Positions 35,518 to 59,460 of a DNA stretch of 64,000 nt are shown here, one piece after another. Position 1 is the first letter of the stretch, and every line of letters starts with the position of its first letter. Position numbers and translations under genes: made by a program. Below the pieces are notes generated by a model, which worked only from the letters and a program-made list of their open reading frames with translations, had not been told where the DNA came from and did not search any database. Source of the DNA: Peromyscus leucopus (taxonomy: Eukaryota > Chordata > Mammalia > Rodentia > Cricetidae); assembly GCF_004664715.2 (NCBI RefSeq), contig NC_051069.1, positions 13,392,226 through 13,456,225 on the forward strand. The letters run 5' to 3'.

Positions 35518-36488
35518 TTTGGTTTTTTGTTTGTTTGTTTTGAGACAGGGTCTCATGTAGACCAGGCTGACATAAAACTCATTATATAGGCAAGAATGAG
35601 TGAACATCTGGGCCTCCTGCCTCATTCATCTCTCAAGTGTTGGAATTAAAGGTGTGTGCTACCTCTCTTGGCTTCTTTTATCTATTTATAGGCTTATTCT
35701 TAGGATCATGTAATGCCTGCTTCTGTCACATGAGGTACACTGATGTTTAGACTTACATAACTCAGAACTTTGCAGTTTTGGTACTGTATTTACATGGTAA
35801 GGGAGTGTTACCTCTTGCTTTAGCCAATTTCTTTTCTTGTATATAATATAGGTGGAGTGATAGGAAATGATACTTCAAGATAGGTATCCTCTAGAAGCAG
35901 AAGGCTGACATTTCATGCTCAGTGATCTAGCAACCAAATGAGAAAGTTGGAGTGGAAAGATGTCTTAGTGGTTAAGAGCACACACTGCTCTTCCAGAGGA
36001 TCTGCGTTCAGATCCCAGCTAGGATAGGAAGCTCACAACCTCCTTTAACTCCATTTCAGGGAATCTAATGCTCTATTCTGGCTTCCATGGGCACCTATAC
36101 TCAAACCCACACACATATACATAATTAAAATTAAAAAAAATTATTTTCTAGAAGACTTGAGCCAAGTGTATCCAACAGGATGCTAGTCTAAGCTTAAGTG
36201 AAGTGTGTGTTAAGTCTGAATGAAGATGGAGCAGTATAAACAGGAATAAATGGCTCTAAGAATTGTTGATTTAGAATGAGAACATATTGGTAAAAATTGG
36301 GATGGAAGAAATTAAACATGATTCCTAGGGGTTTTTTTTCCTCTTTTTTTTTTTCTGAGACAGTTTTCTCTGTGTAACCCTGGCTGTCCTTTAACTTACT
36401 CTGTAGACCAGGCTGGCCTCCAATTCACAGATTTGCCTGCCTCTGCTCTCAAGTGCTAGAATTAAAGGTATGCCATCACTAACCAGCA
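35518..36488. mobile_element. B1 (minus), B3 (plus), B1 (minus)
   Basis: B1 minus at 35,518-35,672, B3 plus at 35,950-36,135, B1 minus at 36,336-36,488. The last directly abuts the 5' end of the L1. Confidence 0.8.
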
Positions 36489-36494
36489 TCGAGA

Positions 36495-37743
36495 TTTCAC
36501 CTTGACAGGTGGAATTGTGTAAGAATGGAGTGGACACATCTGACAGAGGATTGATCTCCACAGTATATAAAGAACTCAAGAAACTAGACATCAAAATACT
36601 GAACAATCCAATTAAAAAATGGGCTAAAGAGCTAAACAGAGAATTCTCAAAAGAAGAATCACAAATGGCTGAAAGACATTTAAAGAAATGCTCAACATCC
36701 TTAATCATCAGAGAAATGCAAATCAAAACGACTCTGAGATACCACCTTACACCTGTCAGAATGGCTACGATCAAAAACACCAATGACAGTCAATGTTGGA
36801 GAGGATGTGGAGCAAAGGGAACACTCCTCCACTGTTGGTGGGAATGTAAACTTGTACAACCACTGTGGAAATCAGTATGGCGGTTTCTCAGAAAATTAGG
36901 AATCGAACTACCTCAAGACCCAGCCATCCCACTCTTGGGCATATACCCAAGGAATGCTGATTCATACCATAAAGATACATGCTCAGCTATGTTCATAGCA
37001 GCACTATTTGTAATAGCCAGAACCTGGAAACAACCTAGATGCCCATCAACGGAAGAATGGATGAAAAAAATGTGGTACATATACACAATGGAGTACTACT
37101 CAGCAGAGAAAAACAATGAAAGCATGAAATTTGCAGGCAAATGGATGGAACTAGAAAAAATCATCCTGAGTGAGGTAACCCAAACCCAGAAAGACAGTCA
37201 TGGTATGTACTCACTCATAAGTGGATTCTAGATATAAAATAAAGAATAATCAGACCATAACCCATAGAACCATGGAGGCTATAGGTCTCTAGGATGACTG
37301 TGGCTTATAATAAATTTTGGTTTTACTCAATTATTGAAAAAAAATAGCCAAATGAATGGAAACTCATGAACTATGAACCAAAGGCTGAGGGGCCCCCAGC
37401 TGGATCAGGCCTCTGAATAGGTGAGACAGTTGATTGGCTAGATCAGTTTGGGAGGCAACTAGGCAGTGGAACCAAGTCCTGTGCTCATTGCATGTGTTGG
37501 CTGTTTGAAACCTGGGGCTTATGCAGGGACACTTGGCTCAGTCTGGGAGGAAGGGACTGGACCTGCCTGGAATGAGTCTACCAGGTTGATCGCAGTCCTC
37601 GGGGGGAGGATTTGCCCTGGAGGAGGTGGGAATGGGGGGTGAGCTGGGGGTAAGGGGAGGGCGTGGGAGGGGGGAGAATAGGGGAACCCATGGCTGATAT
37701 GTAGAACTGAATGGTATTGTAAAATAAAAAAAAAAAAAAAAAA
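36495..37743 (+). mobile_element. 5'-truncated LINE-1: ORF2 C-terminus, 3' UTR, A tail
   Basis: About 240 codons of the ORF2 C-terminus are open to the stop at 37,229-37,231 ([20 protein letters not shown], then [20 protein letters not shown]). A G-rich 3' UTR (37,540-37,690) and an A-rich tail ending near 37,743 follow. The reverse transcriptase domain is absent, so the copy is inactive. I did not find a clear target-site duplication. Confidence 0.95.
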
Positions 37744-37954
37744 GAGTCGAGTGGAGAGCTGTGAAGAAAGAGGTGTCAGGGATCGTCAAAGGATAGGCAG
37801 TTCAGAGGACAGGTACATGTGTGTTAGTTAGTATGTGTGTCTTTGTGAATATGCATACCTATGACATTATATAGAAACACATACAAATATATTTATGAGA
37901 AAAGGAAGTCACTAACGATTTGTTTACATGCAAATGGGAACTTAGAAGAAAGAA

Positions 37955-38200
37955 GAGGCTGGGGACACCTCAGTGGTGGGGCACCTGCTCAGCATAAGCA
38001 AAGCATCAGCTTCAATTCCTGACACTACAAAGAGGAGGGGGAGGAGGAGAACGGGGAAGGGGAGGAGAGAGAGGAGGAAACCAGGGGCTTCATGCCTGTA
38101 ATTCCAATACTCACAGGCTAGAGCAGGAAGATTGTTATGAGTTCAAGACTCACCTAGGCTACATAGTGAGTTCCAAGGAAGAGAAATAAAGAACCAGCCT
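37955..38200 (+). mobile_element. B4-like (ID + B1) SINE
   Basis: ID-type head at 37,955-38,030, a GGA-rich linker, then a B1-like body ending near 38,190. Confidence 0.6.
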
Positions 38201-38908
38201 CCCTCCATTTTAGGCTTAAAAGCCACCTTAGAGTAAAGACAAACAAGGTTCGTTCCCGTTTATGATTTAACCTCTGTTTTTCAAGGGTTGGTTTATGCCC
38301 CACCTGTAACCTTAATTACAAATTGTTCTGTACTGCACAAATGTTCAAGGAATGGCAAGCTTATCTTTGTTTCAAAAAAAAGTTGTTTTTAACCAACCTG
38401 AAGTCCTACTTTTTTTCTTTTTCTTTTTTTTTTCCGAGACAGGGTTTCTCTGTGTAGTTTTGGTGCCTGTCCTGGATTTTGCTCTGTAGACCAGGCTGGC
38501 TTCGAACTCACAGAGCTCTACCTGCCTCTGCCTCCCAAGTGCTGGGATTAAAGGCGTGCACCACCATCACCCGGCACTTAGCTTTGTTTCTAAAGGTTTT
38601 CCGACCACCTATGACTCCCTTGCTATGCCCACCCTCTGCAACCATGCCATTGTTCGGGAGGCCCTTAGCAGTAACTGCTATGCTTATGTTCTGCTCCCGA
38701 CAAATCCCCGTTTGGAAACCCCCTACCTCTGAGCTATAAAAGCCTTGTCTTCCTCACATCCAATGCTGATCTCTTGAACCCTGCCTTGGGGGAGGCAGCC
38801 CCTGTACATGAATAAAAAAGCCTTGTTTTAATTAATTGCTTGCTTTAATTAATTTGGCCATGATGACATGGGTTGGTGGTCTTTCCCCTCCCATCTTTGG
38901 GATTAACA
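38200..38908 (+). mobile_element. Probable solo LTR of an endogenous retrovirus, split by a B1 (38,407-38,577, minus)
   Basis: The layout fits U3-R-U5: TATAAAA at 38,735-38,741, then AATAAA at 38,811-38,816, about 75 bp apart, then a T-rich U5-like end finishing near gattaaca. No gag, pol or env sequence is nearby. The exact left end and family are uncertain. Confidence 0.5.
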
Positions 38909-39316
38909 GAAAGAAGGAAGGAGGGAGGAAAGGAAGAATGGAGGGGCAAAGGGAGGCAGGAAATCCCCCAGTTCCAGGATTGTTGCATGGACATTGTTTA
39001 GACAGTGGTGGAGCGTGGGAAAGATGAGGAAAAGAGCAGAGAACACAGGAAAGACTCTCACAGAAACCTGAAAAGTAAGATTTTAGAGGGAGAAGTAAAA
39101 AAAAAAAAATTCAAAAACTGCTTATTATTGAGATGTGTCCTGGCTTTAACAGGCAGCTTGTCCCAGCCTTGTTGAGAACGGCTCTGGATGGGGCTAATGT
39201 CAAACTGTAGTGTCCTGGGGCATGATAAGAAGGGAAACGTGAATACAAGTCAGAGCAAACAGGAAAGCAGGTCTGAGAGACTTGAACTATAGTCCACTAG
39301 AGGAAGATGGGGTGTG

Positions 39317-39800
39317 TGTGGTGGTAGGGGAAGCTAGGGCTTAACTTAGTAAGAAGCCGTATGTTCGACTCCCCAGTACTGCACAGACTGCGCATGATGC
39401 TTCACAACTGGGATTCCAGCATGCAGGATGTAGAGGACACAGACGATCAGAAGTTCAAAGGGATCCTCTGCTACACAGTGAGTTTGAGGCCAGTCAGGGA
39501 TACATGAGACACTATCATGAATAAATATATTAACAGACAAATAAATAAACCAGAAAAAATTGACTCAAGCCAAGATGCATCAGAGTAACCAGCATTGCGG
39601 GTGTGTCATGTGGAGTGTCCAAACAAGAAGACATTTGGGGCAGCGGCGGCACACTCCTTTAATTCCAGCACTTGGGAGGCAGAGGCAGGCGGATCTCTGT
39701 GAGTTCGAGGCCAGCCTGGTCTACAGAGTGAGATCCAGGACAGGCACCAAAACTACACAGAGAAACCCTGTCTCAAAAAACCAAACCAAACCAAACCAAA
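39317..39800 (+). mobile_element. B4-like SINE (39,317-39,545) and B1 SINE (39,632-39,800)
   Basis: The B1 is a little-diverged copy with the gatccaggacaggcaccaaa body and a CAAAC tail. Confidence 0.8.
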
Positions 39801-39954
39801 AACCAAGAAGACATGTGATGTAGGGTCAGGCAGTGGCTGGAGGTGGCACAGTAGAGGGTAAGTTGAGATCAGAGCTCTGCTCTCTAAGCAAATGCTGACT
39901 CAGACGATATGTATAATCATATCGAGTCATGTAATCTTTCTATGTCTGTCTGTC

Positions 39955-40330
39955 TCTGTTATGGTGGTCAACTTGAAGGATCTAAACTCACCCTGAGACA
40001 AGCCTCTGGGTATTCCTGTGGGTGAGTATGTAGATGGCATCAGCTTCTGGGTACACCTGTGAAGGATACCTTGATTAGGTTCACTGCAGTGAGAAGACCC
40101 GCTTTAAATGTGGGTGCCACCATTCAGTGGGCTGAAGCCCTGGGCCACAGAAAACTGAGAAAGCAAGCTGAACACTAGCAAATTCCTCCCTCTTAGCTCC
40201 CCCATTGCCGATGCAGTGTGGCCAGCTGCCTCAAGTTTCCACTACAATGGACTGTGACCTCAAACTATGAGCCAAAATAAACCCTACCTCCCTAGGGTGC
40301 TTCTGTCAGGATACTGAGTCACAACAGAGG
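39955..40330 (+). mobile_element. Unclassified rodent repeat
   Basis: The stretch from tggtggtcaacttgaaggat to gagccaaaataaaccctacc is a widely repeated rodent type. I leave its class open. From 40,330 to 40,780 I recognise nothing. Confidence 0.45.
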
Positions 40331-40784
40331 AGTCAGGAGGTAACATTGACACCTACATCAGTAACAGGATGAAATGAAATGACACCACTATTGTGGTGGG
40401 TGGGCCTCTCGTACTCACTAAGAGAGCATGCTGCCACTAAGTTACATCGTTAGCCCACCATCTCTGCTCAGCACTCAGCACACCTGAGCAGCCAACACAG
40501 ACGTGACAGAGCACTCGGCTGCCCAGCTGAGTGTCCAAGCATCCTGACTTACAGAAACCAGATAAACATCAGCAGTGTCTTCTGAATCTCTCCATTCAAA
40601 GAGCCTTTTTGGTGATAGATTACTCAGGTAATTGACCACTTGCTCTTGTTCATACACTTGGCTACACACCAGCAAAGTGGAGCGAGCTCCTCTTCCTCCA
40701 GTGTCTGCCTCCTCTTTTACACCCTTTTGTGATTTCTAAGATCTCTCTTTGTAATCTGATAGAAACTGATCCATAAGCAATTTA

Positions 40785-41580
40785 TTAACAGGATGGTTGT
40801 GGTGATGATGCCTGCACACCCAGAACTCAGGATGTGCACGGACGACAGTCGGGATTTCAAAGCTAGACGTGGCTACAGAGAATTAAGGTCAGCCTGGGTG
40901 ACATCAGATCTCCTCTCAAATTTTTCATTTTTATTATTTTTTTTTCCAGACAAGGTTTCTCTGTGTAGCCCTGGCTGTCCTGGAACTCACTCTGTAGATC
41001 AGGATGGCCTCAAGTTCAGAAATCTGCCTGCCTCTGCCTCCCAAGTGTGGGGATCAAAGGTGTGCACCACCACCACCCAGCTCGAATTTAAAAAAAAGAA
41101 AAAGAAAGAAAGAAGAAAGGAAGGAAGAAAGAAATATCACAGTTAAGTACCAGACACTGTAGAGAAAATGTGATTTAAGTTAAATTCTGGGAAGGGATTT
41201 TGGAGAAGGAAGGGAATAGAATTGAAAAGAGACACATGTAATGCTTCTTCTGTTTTTAAAATGTTTATTACATTGTATGTTGTACACATGTGTTGCATGC
41301 ATGCTCATGGGCCACAGAACTCATATGAAGTCAGGGGACAACTTGCAGGAGTTAGTTTTCTCCTTTGAAGTCAATCCGCCATGTAAGTACTGGGATTGAA
41401 CCCAGGTTCTCAGGCTTAGTGGCAAGCACTTTTACCCGATGAACCATCTCAGCAGCCCCACGCTTCTTCTTTTTTAAAGATATATAACCTGGGCTCCAGA
41501 TGTAGGATATAGCTCAGCAGCAGGGCACTTACTTAATGTGCAAAGTCTTGGGTTCAATTCCCAAGCATTACAGTAACAGG
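40785..41580. mobile_element. B1 fragment (plus), B1 (minus), B3-like (minus), ID (plus)
   Basis: B1 fragment at 40,785-40,915, B1 at 40,920-41,085 with a GAAA-rich flank, B3-like at 41,255-41,460, ID at 41,490-41,580. From 41,580 to 42,890 the DNA is unique and includes the 42,274 CTCF-like motif. Confidence 0.65.
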
Positions 41581-42273
41581 AATGGAAGCAGATGGCTGCT
41601 GAGATGTTATAGTGCTCCGTGTTTATAGCAGTATAGGAAAGGATGCTATTTCCAGTTGTTCAGAGGTTATTTGTAAAGGAAAAACAGTTTTTCTTAAGAA
41701 AGCATCCAACTTGGATTTTCAAAGTAACAAAAACCAAACCAAACCAAAAAAAAAAAACCAATGACACATACATTTGCTATGCTGGATCACCAGACCTTGA
41801 CTCTAGACCATGGGTCAGGTTAACCTCAAAAGACACTGAGAAAAATGACATAGATCTAGATTTCATAGGTGTTAGGAATATCAGATGTCATGTGTTTCAT
41901 ATGAATACAAAACACATCTTTCCCCTTTCCTTCTCAGTTATTGACTTTCTTCACACTTCAATGGTCTGGAAGTTTCTGGATACCATCACAGCATTCCTAG
42001 CACTGTGGTGGCACCTGTACCCACAAGCCCTGATATAAGACCCCTACAATGATCCACTGAGTACTAGAAGAAATTGGGGACATCAGTTTATCAGAGTCCT
42101 GGAAGGTGTACTACCTGGCACCCAGTCTCAACTCTTACCAAGGAAAGGGAGGCCAAGTGCTCTCCATTCACTCCTTTTCTATTCTTCTAGGTCCTGTGCT
42201 ACCTCTTAGATTCAGAGTAATGGCAGGGCCAATCCAGGATGACCGGTGCCAGGAGGCCAATATGAGTACTTCT

Positions 42274-42287
42274 CTGCCCCCTGGTGG
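42274..42287 (-). promoter_or_regulatory. CTCF-like core motif (minus), intergenic
   Basis: On the minus strand CCACCAGGGGGCAG fully matches the CTCF core. It points away from a second motif 1.3 kb to the right. Confidence 0.45.
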
Positions 42288-42891
42288 TGCATCAAGAACC
42301 CTAGCAATCCCGATTCTGTGCACTGCATACACTGGGTGTTGGCTGTGGACCACTGTCTCTGGCCTCAGGGCAGTTCAAGGTCTGACAATCTTCAGGTAAA
42401 CAGTCTCATGGTCACTGGACATAAGTATCAACTGGGGAGGCTAGGGAGAAGCACATCCTACCTCGTCTTGACCAGGCTACACTCAATTTTAAAAATGGTA
42501 ATAATAATAAAGAAAATGTTCCAGTGAGAGTAAAAAGTCACAGAAACTCAGTGCCAAGAGCTGTTTCCATGGTTTCTTCCTTCACTGACTTGCAAGAGTA
42601 CTTGCTCTTTTCCTTAACATTGGCCCAAACAGTGTCCCGGGAGAGGGCAGGGGCATTTCAGGTCCATCAACAACAGTGCCTTTGGTTACTGGAGCTGTCA
42701 GGTGAGCAAGCCTGGGGGCTGGCGGCCCTAACAGAGCTCAGCCTCTTGTCCTCCACAGGCCCAACAGTGAGAAGCAGAGACAAGGATTCAGTGCAAACAA
42801 AGAGCTCTCAGCCTTCTCCCAGCAGGACACCACTGGAGGGATCCCAATTTGGGGTGGATTGTCTCGGGAGGTTGATACCTGGCTTGGAGGG

Positions 42892-44408
42892 GCCTGTGAG
42901 GGTGGCACACACCTTTAAACACAGCACTCAGGAGGCAGAGGCAGGTGGGTCTCTATGAGCTCCGGGCCAGCCAAAGCTACAGGGTAAGACTCAGTCTCAA
43001 AAGAAGAAAAAAAAGGGAGGTGGTGTGGAGAGGTGGCTCAATGGTTAAGAGCACTTGCTGTTCTTGCAGAGGACCCACATAGTGATTCACAATTGTCTCA
43101 CTTCAGTTCTAGAACACACGATTCAGATACATGTGTGAGCAAAACTCATACACATCAAAGTCTACAAAACAAACAAAATGGAAAAAAGGTGGTATGTAAA
43201 GAAGGTATCAAGCGTCTATATTTTCATTCCTGCCTGTATCATTCCATTTCTGCAGAGTCCTTGCCAGGAGGCACCCCTCGCGTTTCTGTCTAACAGAGAC
43301 AAGAGAGCTCCTCTGGTGTAGTGGTGAAGCCTTAGCTTCTAACTCTCCAGGCCAGAGAGAGCCCCACCCAGGCATGGCTAGGTGGGGCTGTGAAGATTCC
43401 CTAACAATTTGCTCTAGCAGAAGGTGGTCACTCCGTTCCCATAAACATGGCACGACAGAAGGTTCGAGTGGCCATTCGGGTCCCCAAAGAACCCGACTCA
43501 AAGACTGAAGGGTAGCAGCTACGGGCCAAGTTTGGCTTAGATTTCCTTTCAGCCCTGCCCTCCAAAAGCTTCAATCCTGGAACCTGCAGACCATGCAAAG
43601 GGACCTCCAACCACCAGCAGGGGGCAGCCTGAGTCCACAGCAAGGCATCTCCCCTTGGAGAGCACCAGCTCACACAGGTGAAAGACCCTCCTCCAGGATC
43701 ATGCGCTTGCCCCCAGGACTTCACTTTTTCGAGATCATCTGTGTCACCCACTCCAAGACGCTTTGGGCTGAACCAGGAGGGAGGAGTAGGAAGTTGTCTG
43801 CATTACTTTGGATTTGCCCAGGAACCGCAGAGACAAGTCCTTGCTGGGAGTGGTGGTATGCATGGTAATCTCAGGATTTGGGAGGCAGGGCAGAGGGCCA
43901 ATACATATACCAAGCTTAAGACTCTGTCTCAAAACAAAAAAGAGAAAAGAAAAATGAAACACTATCACAGTGCCTCTCAACAGTACATAAACAGTGGGTC
44001 AAGGAAAAGGGGAGGACAGCAGAGGTTTCTGGAGCCCTGGCCACTGCCTGAAACTCCTTTTAGCCCCCATAGCATCTTCATTCACATACAGAACCCTTGG
44101 AAGTGACACAAACTGAAGTGACCTTCTGAGGGTAGAATGTGGCAGGGACGTGGCTAAGCAGAGCCTGGGTCACCATGCAGGTGCAGCTCCTGCGCTAACT
44201 CACTGGGCCTGCTCAGCTCCATCACTTAAAAGCAGAAGGCTAGGCAGGCTATTCCTGAGGGCCATTATTTTTCAGGGTTTCTCTGTGTAGTTTTGGTACC
44301 TGTCCTGGATCTCACCCCATAGACCAGGCTGGCCTCGAACTCAGAGAGATCTTCCTGGCTCTGTCTCCCGAGTGCTGGGATCAAAGGCGTATGCTGCCGC
44401 TGCCCAGC
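42892..44408. mobile_element. B1 (plus), B3 (plus), B1 (plus) and B1 (minus) near the HEXA 3' end
   Basis: B1 at 42,892-43,015, B3 at 43,020-43,195, B1-like at 43,845-43,950, and B1 minus at 44,266-44,408 (cricetid gttttggtacctgtcctgg type). The unique DNA between 43,200 and 43,840 holds the plus CTCF-like motif. Confidence 0.75.
43614..43627 (+). promoter_or_regulatory. CTCF-like core motif (plus), about 0.8 kb beyond the HEXA 3' end
   Basis: CCAGCAGGGGGCAG fully matches the CTCF core on the plus strand. With the minus-strand motif at 42,274 it forms a divergent pair between CELF6 and HEXA. Confidence 0.45.
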
Positions 44409-44454
44409 ATTCCTGCTCTTTTTTCGTTCTTTACACAAGCAACCCAAGCTGATT

Positions 44455-44630
44455 AGAGAAAATGCCGCATCACTCTTTATTGAACACCAGTGCCAGCACC
44501 AGCCTCTTCTCTCTAGTCACAGGGGCACGTGGGCAAGGGGCTCTATCCCCTGGCCGGGAGACAGTGGACGCCTGGCCCCATGACTGTTCTCCTCGGGCCA
44601 GCAGCCTCCTGGGTGCTCGGTGCTGCCAGC
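44455..44630 (-). terminator. Hexa: HEXA 3' UTR and poly(A) signal
   Basis: AATAAA on the minus strand at 44,476-44,481, about 150 nt after the stop, gives a short 3' UTR. A B1 SINE follows immediately (44,266-44,408). Confidence 0.75.
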
Positions 44631-55787
<11,157 letters not shown>

Positions 55788-56154
55788 CTGTGAAGACAGG
55801 AAGCTCAGTAGGCTGACCTGCCCCCAGAGCAGCAGGGTAAAGCACAGCTCTCCAGTCAGGTCCTTAGCTCTCAAAGGGAAAGGAGGACAGGGCATTCACC
55901 CTTGGCACTGGCCCTGCGTGGTCCCGTTTAGCCGTCAGTCTGCCTGTGTTCCCCCCCACACCCGCAGTGTGCTCGATCCCAAGATCCCAATAATGGTTTC
56001 TCATGAGAGACAGCTTCAGAGCACCTCAGTGGGCAGCACCGGCTGAGTGGCAGGCTCTGTGACTGCTTAGAAGCTACAAAGCAAATCAGCTATGTTGTAG
56101 GACTCATTAACATTTTTGCCAACACCCCCCCACAAATCATTTTTCCATGAGCAA

Positions 56155-56877
56155 TTTATTTGTTTATTTTGAAACAGAATCTTGCTATGTAGCCCTAGCT
56201 GGCTCTGAACTTGCTACATAGACCAGGCTGGTCCCAAACTTGTGGCAATCCTCTTGCCTCTCTGCCTCCCAAGGTCAGGGATTATATTATAGCTATCAAG
56301 CTCCCACACCTAAGGTCCATATCCAGATTTGTTTTTCAGGAAGGGGAGGTCTACACTTGGCTGCATGGCCTTATCTCATTGGAGACTCGTACACTGCATG
56401 TAGTACCTACTCTTCAAAGCTCCAGGCAAAGGAGTTCCCATTTTGTTAAAGTCCACGAGGTGAGGAGCAGATGGGACAGGAGTCAGGAGGTCGTTCCCTC
56501 CCCCCCAAGAGTGGGCCTCAGGGAAGGCTAGTGGTCATCAGCCCATCCTGCTTCCTTCTCTTCTTTCCCCAGGTTCTCTAGGGTAAATCTCTGCTCTCCA
56601 AGGCAAAAGCCACCCTGCGTGAGTCAACATACTCTGTAATGATGTTCTATAGACCCCAGACCATGCAGACAAAAATGCCAAAGACAAAATTCTAAGCATT
56701 TCTCTCCTTATTTTCCAACCTTCTCTGTGAATTTTAGGGTGATCTGATTTTGTTGTTGTTGCTGTTTTATTTTGTGAGATAAGCTGTTGCTCAGGCTGAC
56801 CTCAAACTTGCAGCAATCCTCCTGCCTCAGTCTCTTGAGTGCTACGATTTCAGGGATGCACCACCATATCTAGCTTG
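56155..56877 (-). mobile_element. Two diverged B1-like SINEs, HEXA intron 1
   Basis: At 56,155-56,308 (gaaacagaatcttgctatgt) and 56,743-56,877 (gctcaggctgacctcaaact). From 56,880 to 58,980 the intron is unique except for (CA)n at 57,746-57,800. Confidence 0.65.
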
Positions 56878-57744
56878 CAAGGTGGTCGGATTTTACTGCC
56901 TTAAGTGGGATCGAATGAACTCTCTCGGTTCTTTTCTGGAGCTGTATAATACGCCACTGACCCCACAACACCCACAAATGACAAAGTCAGGGACAGGGTG
57001 GCTTGGCAGAAGGCAGGGCGGGTCTTCAGAACCGGACTGCATCCCAAATGTCACCCATCTCCGAGCAGAAGGGACCCAAGTGCCTCAAGCCATGTGAAGA
57101 AAGCCAGACAAGAGATGCTAGGCCCCACCCTAGGCCTACATCTCAGTCTGCAGGATGCCAAGCAGCCAGTCAGGAAAGGAGTTCCCCCCACCCCACCCGC
57201 AGCCAGAGCCAAACAGATCTCTCACCTCACACTAAGTACCCTGTATCCCCACCCCACTAATTCCTACCTAAACCCCTTAGGGAAAGAAATTGACTCAGAC
57301 CTATCATTGCAACTCCATTCTTCAGAGTCTGTAGTGTCTTCCTAAGCTTTCTAACCGAAGGAGATACCTCTCTAAACACATGCCTGCAAATCCCCCAATG
57401 GAGTCAGGTGAAGAAAACTGACCGAGCAGTTAGTTCTCTGTGAACCACACCTCACCTGTCTCCTTGAGACATTCACCCTCTCATGTCACATGCCGAATGT
57501 GACGTCAGGGCTCCTCAGACTGTGTCCTGACAGTCAACCCAACACAGGAAAGGTCCTGGCTTCCCTACCATCCTCTTGGCCCTCAGTCTGCCAAATGAGA
57601 AGTCACAAGTCACCCACATTTAATTGCTATGGTCATTGTCCTGATGGTAAAATGGAGGCGAGCTGCAAACGACAGGCTTGTCTGAGCCACCACTTGGAAG
57701 CAGGAAAATTTCCATTTTTTATTAAATGTCATTTTCATTTCTCT

Positions 57745-57792
<48 letters not shown>

Positions 57793-58989
57793 CACACACA
57801 TTTGCTGTCTATAGTCTGGGCAAGGGGAATGTGTCACAGACTCCTTTGGAGACCCCATAAGCAGGAAAGCACTTTTTACCCTCAGAACAATGTCCCTCAG
57901 ATGAGGGTTCCTTCTCCAGTTCCAAACTGCTGCCTGCCTCCAATCTTGTGGAGACGAACCCTAGCACCCCCACTGCCTGGCTTTGGGATGATACAGAAGT
58001 CAGTTCAGAGGCCCATATTAGACAAGCTCCTGGAGGGAAGGTCTGGGGGAGGTGGCAGACCAGGAGGGGCACTGGATCATCTGAAAGGATGTAAACACTG
58101 TATCATCGCTGTGGTTTTCCGCCTCCATGTTGCCACTGTGCCAGGCTCTGAAGAGAGCCGGAAACAGGCAGGAACCAGTACGGCCGCCTCTACACTCACC
58201 AACACTCCTGGAACTGAGAACTGAGGTGTGGGAGGCCTGGTATGGCAAAGAGCCTGCTCAGTCAGTAAACATCTGGGCACGTGTGCCACGTGGTCAGCTG
58301 GGAGAGCAGGAAGAGTAGGGTGCTCAGGCCTAGGGCTGGGCAAGCTGAGCAGGTCTAGGGTTTCCACTTCCCTGTAAACAATGGCAAGGTGGGACCACAT
58401 CCCTACCAGGACCTCATGACTGCAGATGGACAAAGTTCTCCAGGGCCTCCTTCGTGTCCTCCTCCTATCTCGCTCAGCATCCTGCTTTCATCAGTTTACA
58501 TGAAATGTCCTCTTCTCTGGGTTCACAGAAGTTGGTATCCTTTTCTAACTAAAGAACTAATTGAAAAAGTAAGGCGGTCCAAAGGCATCTAGGTATTAAA
58601 TTCTAAGCATCGTTTTCATCCTTCCTCAGTCCTCTCGCTGCCAGGCTGTCACTTCTGCAAAACCTTTACAGTGCACCGCTGCCTGGTCACCAGGCACGGC
58701 ATTCTGAGAACAAGGCCCTTCTCACTGCACACGTCCCACAGACGAAGTTCTCGGGACTCCACTCCACAGCTCCTCCATTTCCTGTCTGGATGTCCTCTCC
58801 CATCCCGCTTCCTTCCTTGCTGGCTAGTTATGCAGGTATAACCTCAACAATATTCTCAATAGCTTGTCTGTCACACCCAATGAGCAAAATCCTCAATCCT
58901 GACCAACTTAACATCCGCCAGCTGTGCCTCAACCCTGTGTCCTGGGCGGGGATGGGAGGGTGGGAGGGTGGGGGGGTGGTGTCGGGGTG

Positions 58990-59320
58990 GGGAGACAGAA
59001 CAGCAGGACCGTGTAGATGGCTCAATGCTGAAGTCCTTGATGTACAAGCATGAGGAACGTGTTCAGATCCCCACCATGCACCTAAAACCCAGGAGCAGCA
59101 GTGCACACCTATGGTCACGGGCCTGGGAGGCAGCCATAGGAGAATGCTGGAGGTTGACCAGCCAGTCTGGCCCAACCAGTGAGTTCTAGAATCAATGGGA
59201 CCCTGTCTAAAAATAGGAGAGCAACTGCAGAAGACACCTGACATCAACCTTGGGCCTCTAAAGCACATGAATATGCACACATATACGAATGCACACACAT
59301 ACATATACCACACACACCAG
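58990..59320 (+). mobile_element. RSINE1-like SINE, HEXA intron 1
   Basis: gtgtagatggctcaatgctg head, a B1-like middle, then a CA-rich end. It lies immediately before the minisatellite. Confidence 0.65.
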
Positions 59321-59460
59321 AGAAAAGAATCCGAGAAAGGTGTCCTCTGTGGTCCCCTCCGATTCTCTCTAACATCTATTTCAAGCTTGTGCTCAAGTCT
59401 ATAACTTGGTCCCATCTCCCTACTTTCAGCAGATTGAGAACTCCCATCCACCTTATCGCA

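Noticed and set aside
36509..37231. 240-codon plus-strand ORF as a host gene
   Set aside because: It is the C-terminal end of L1 ORF2, followed by an L1-type 3' UTR and A tail.
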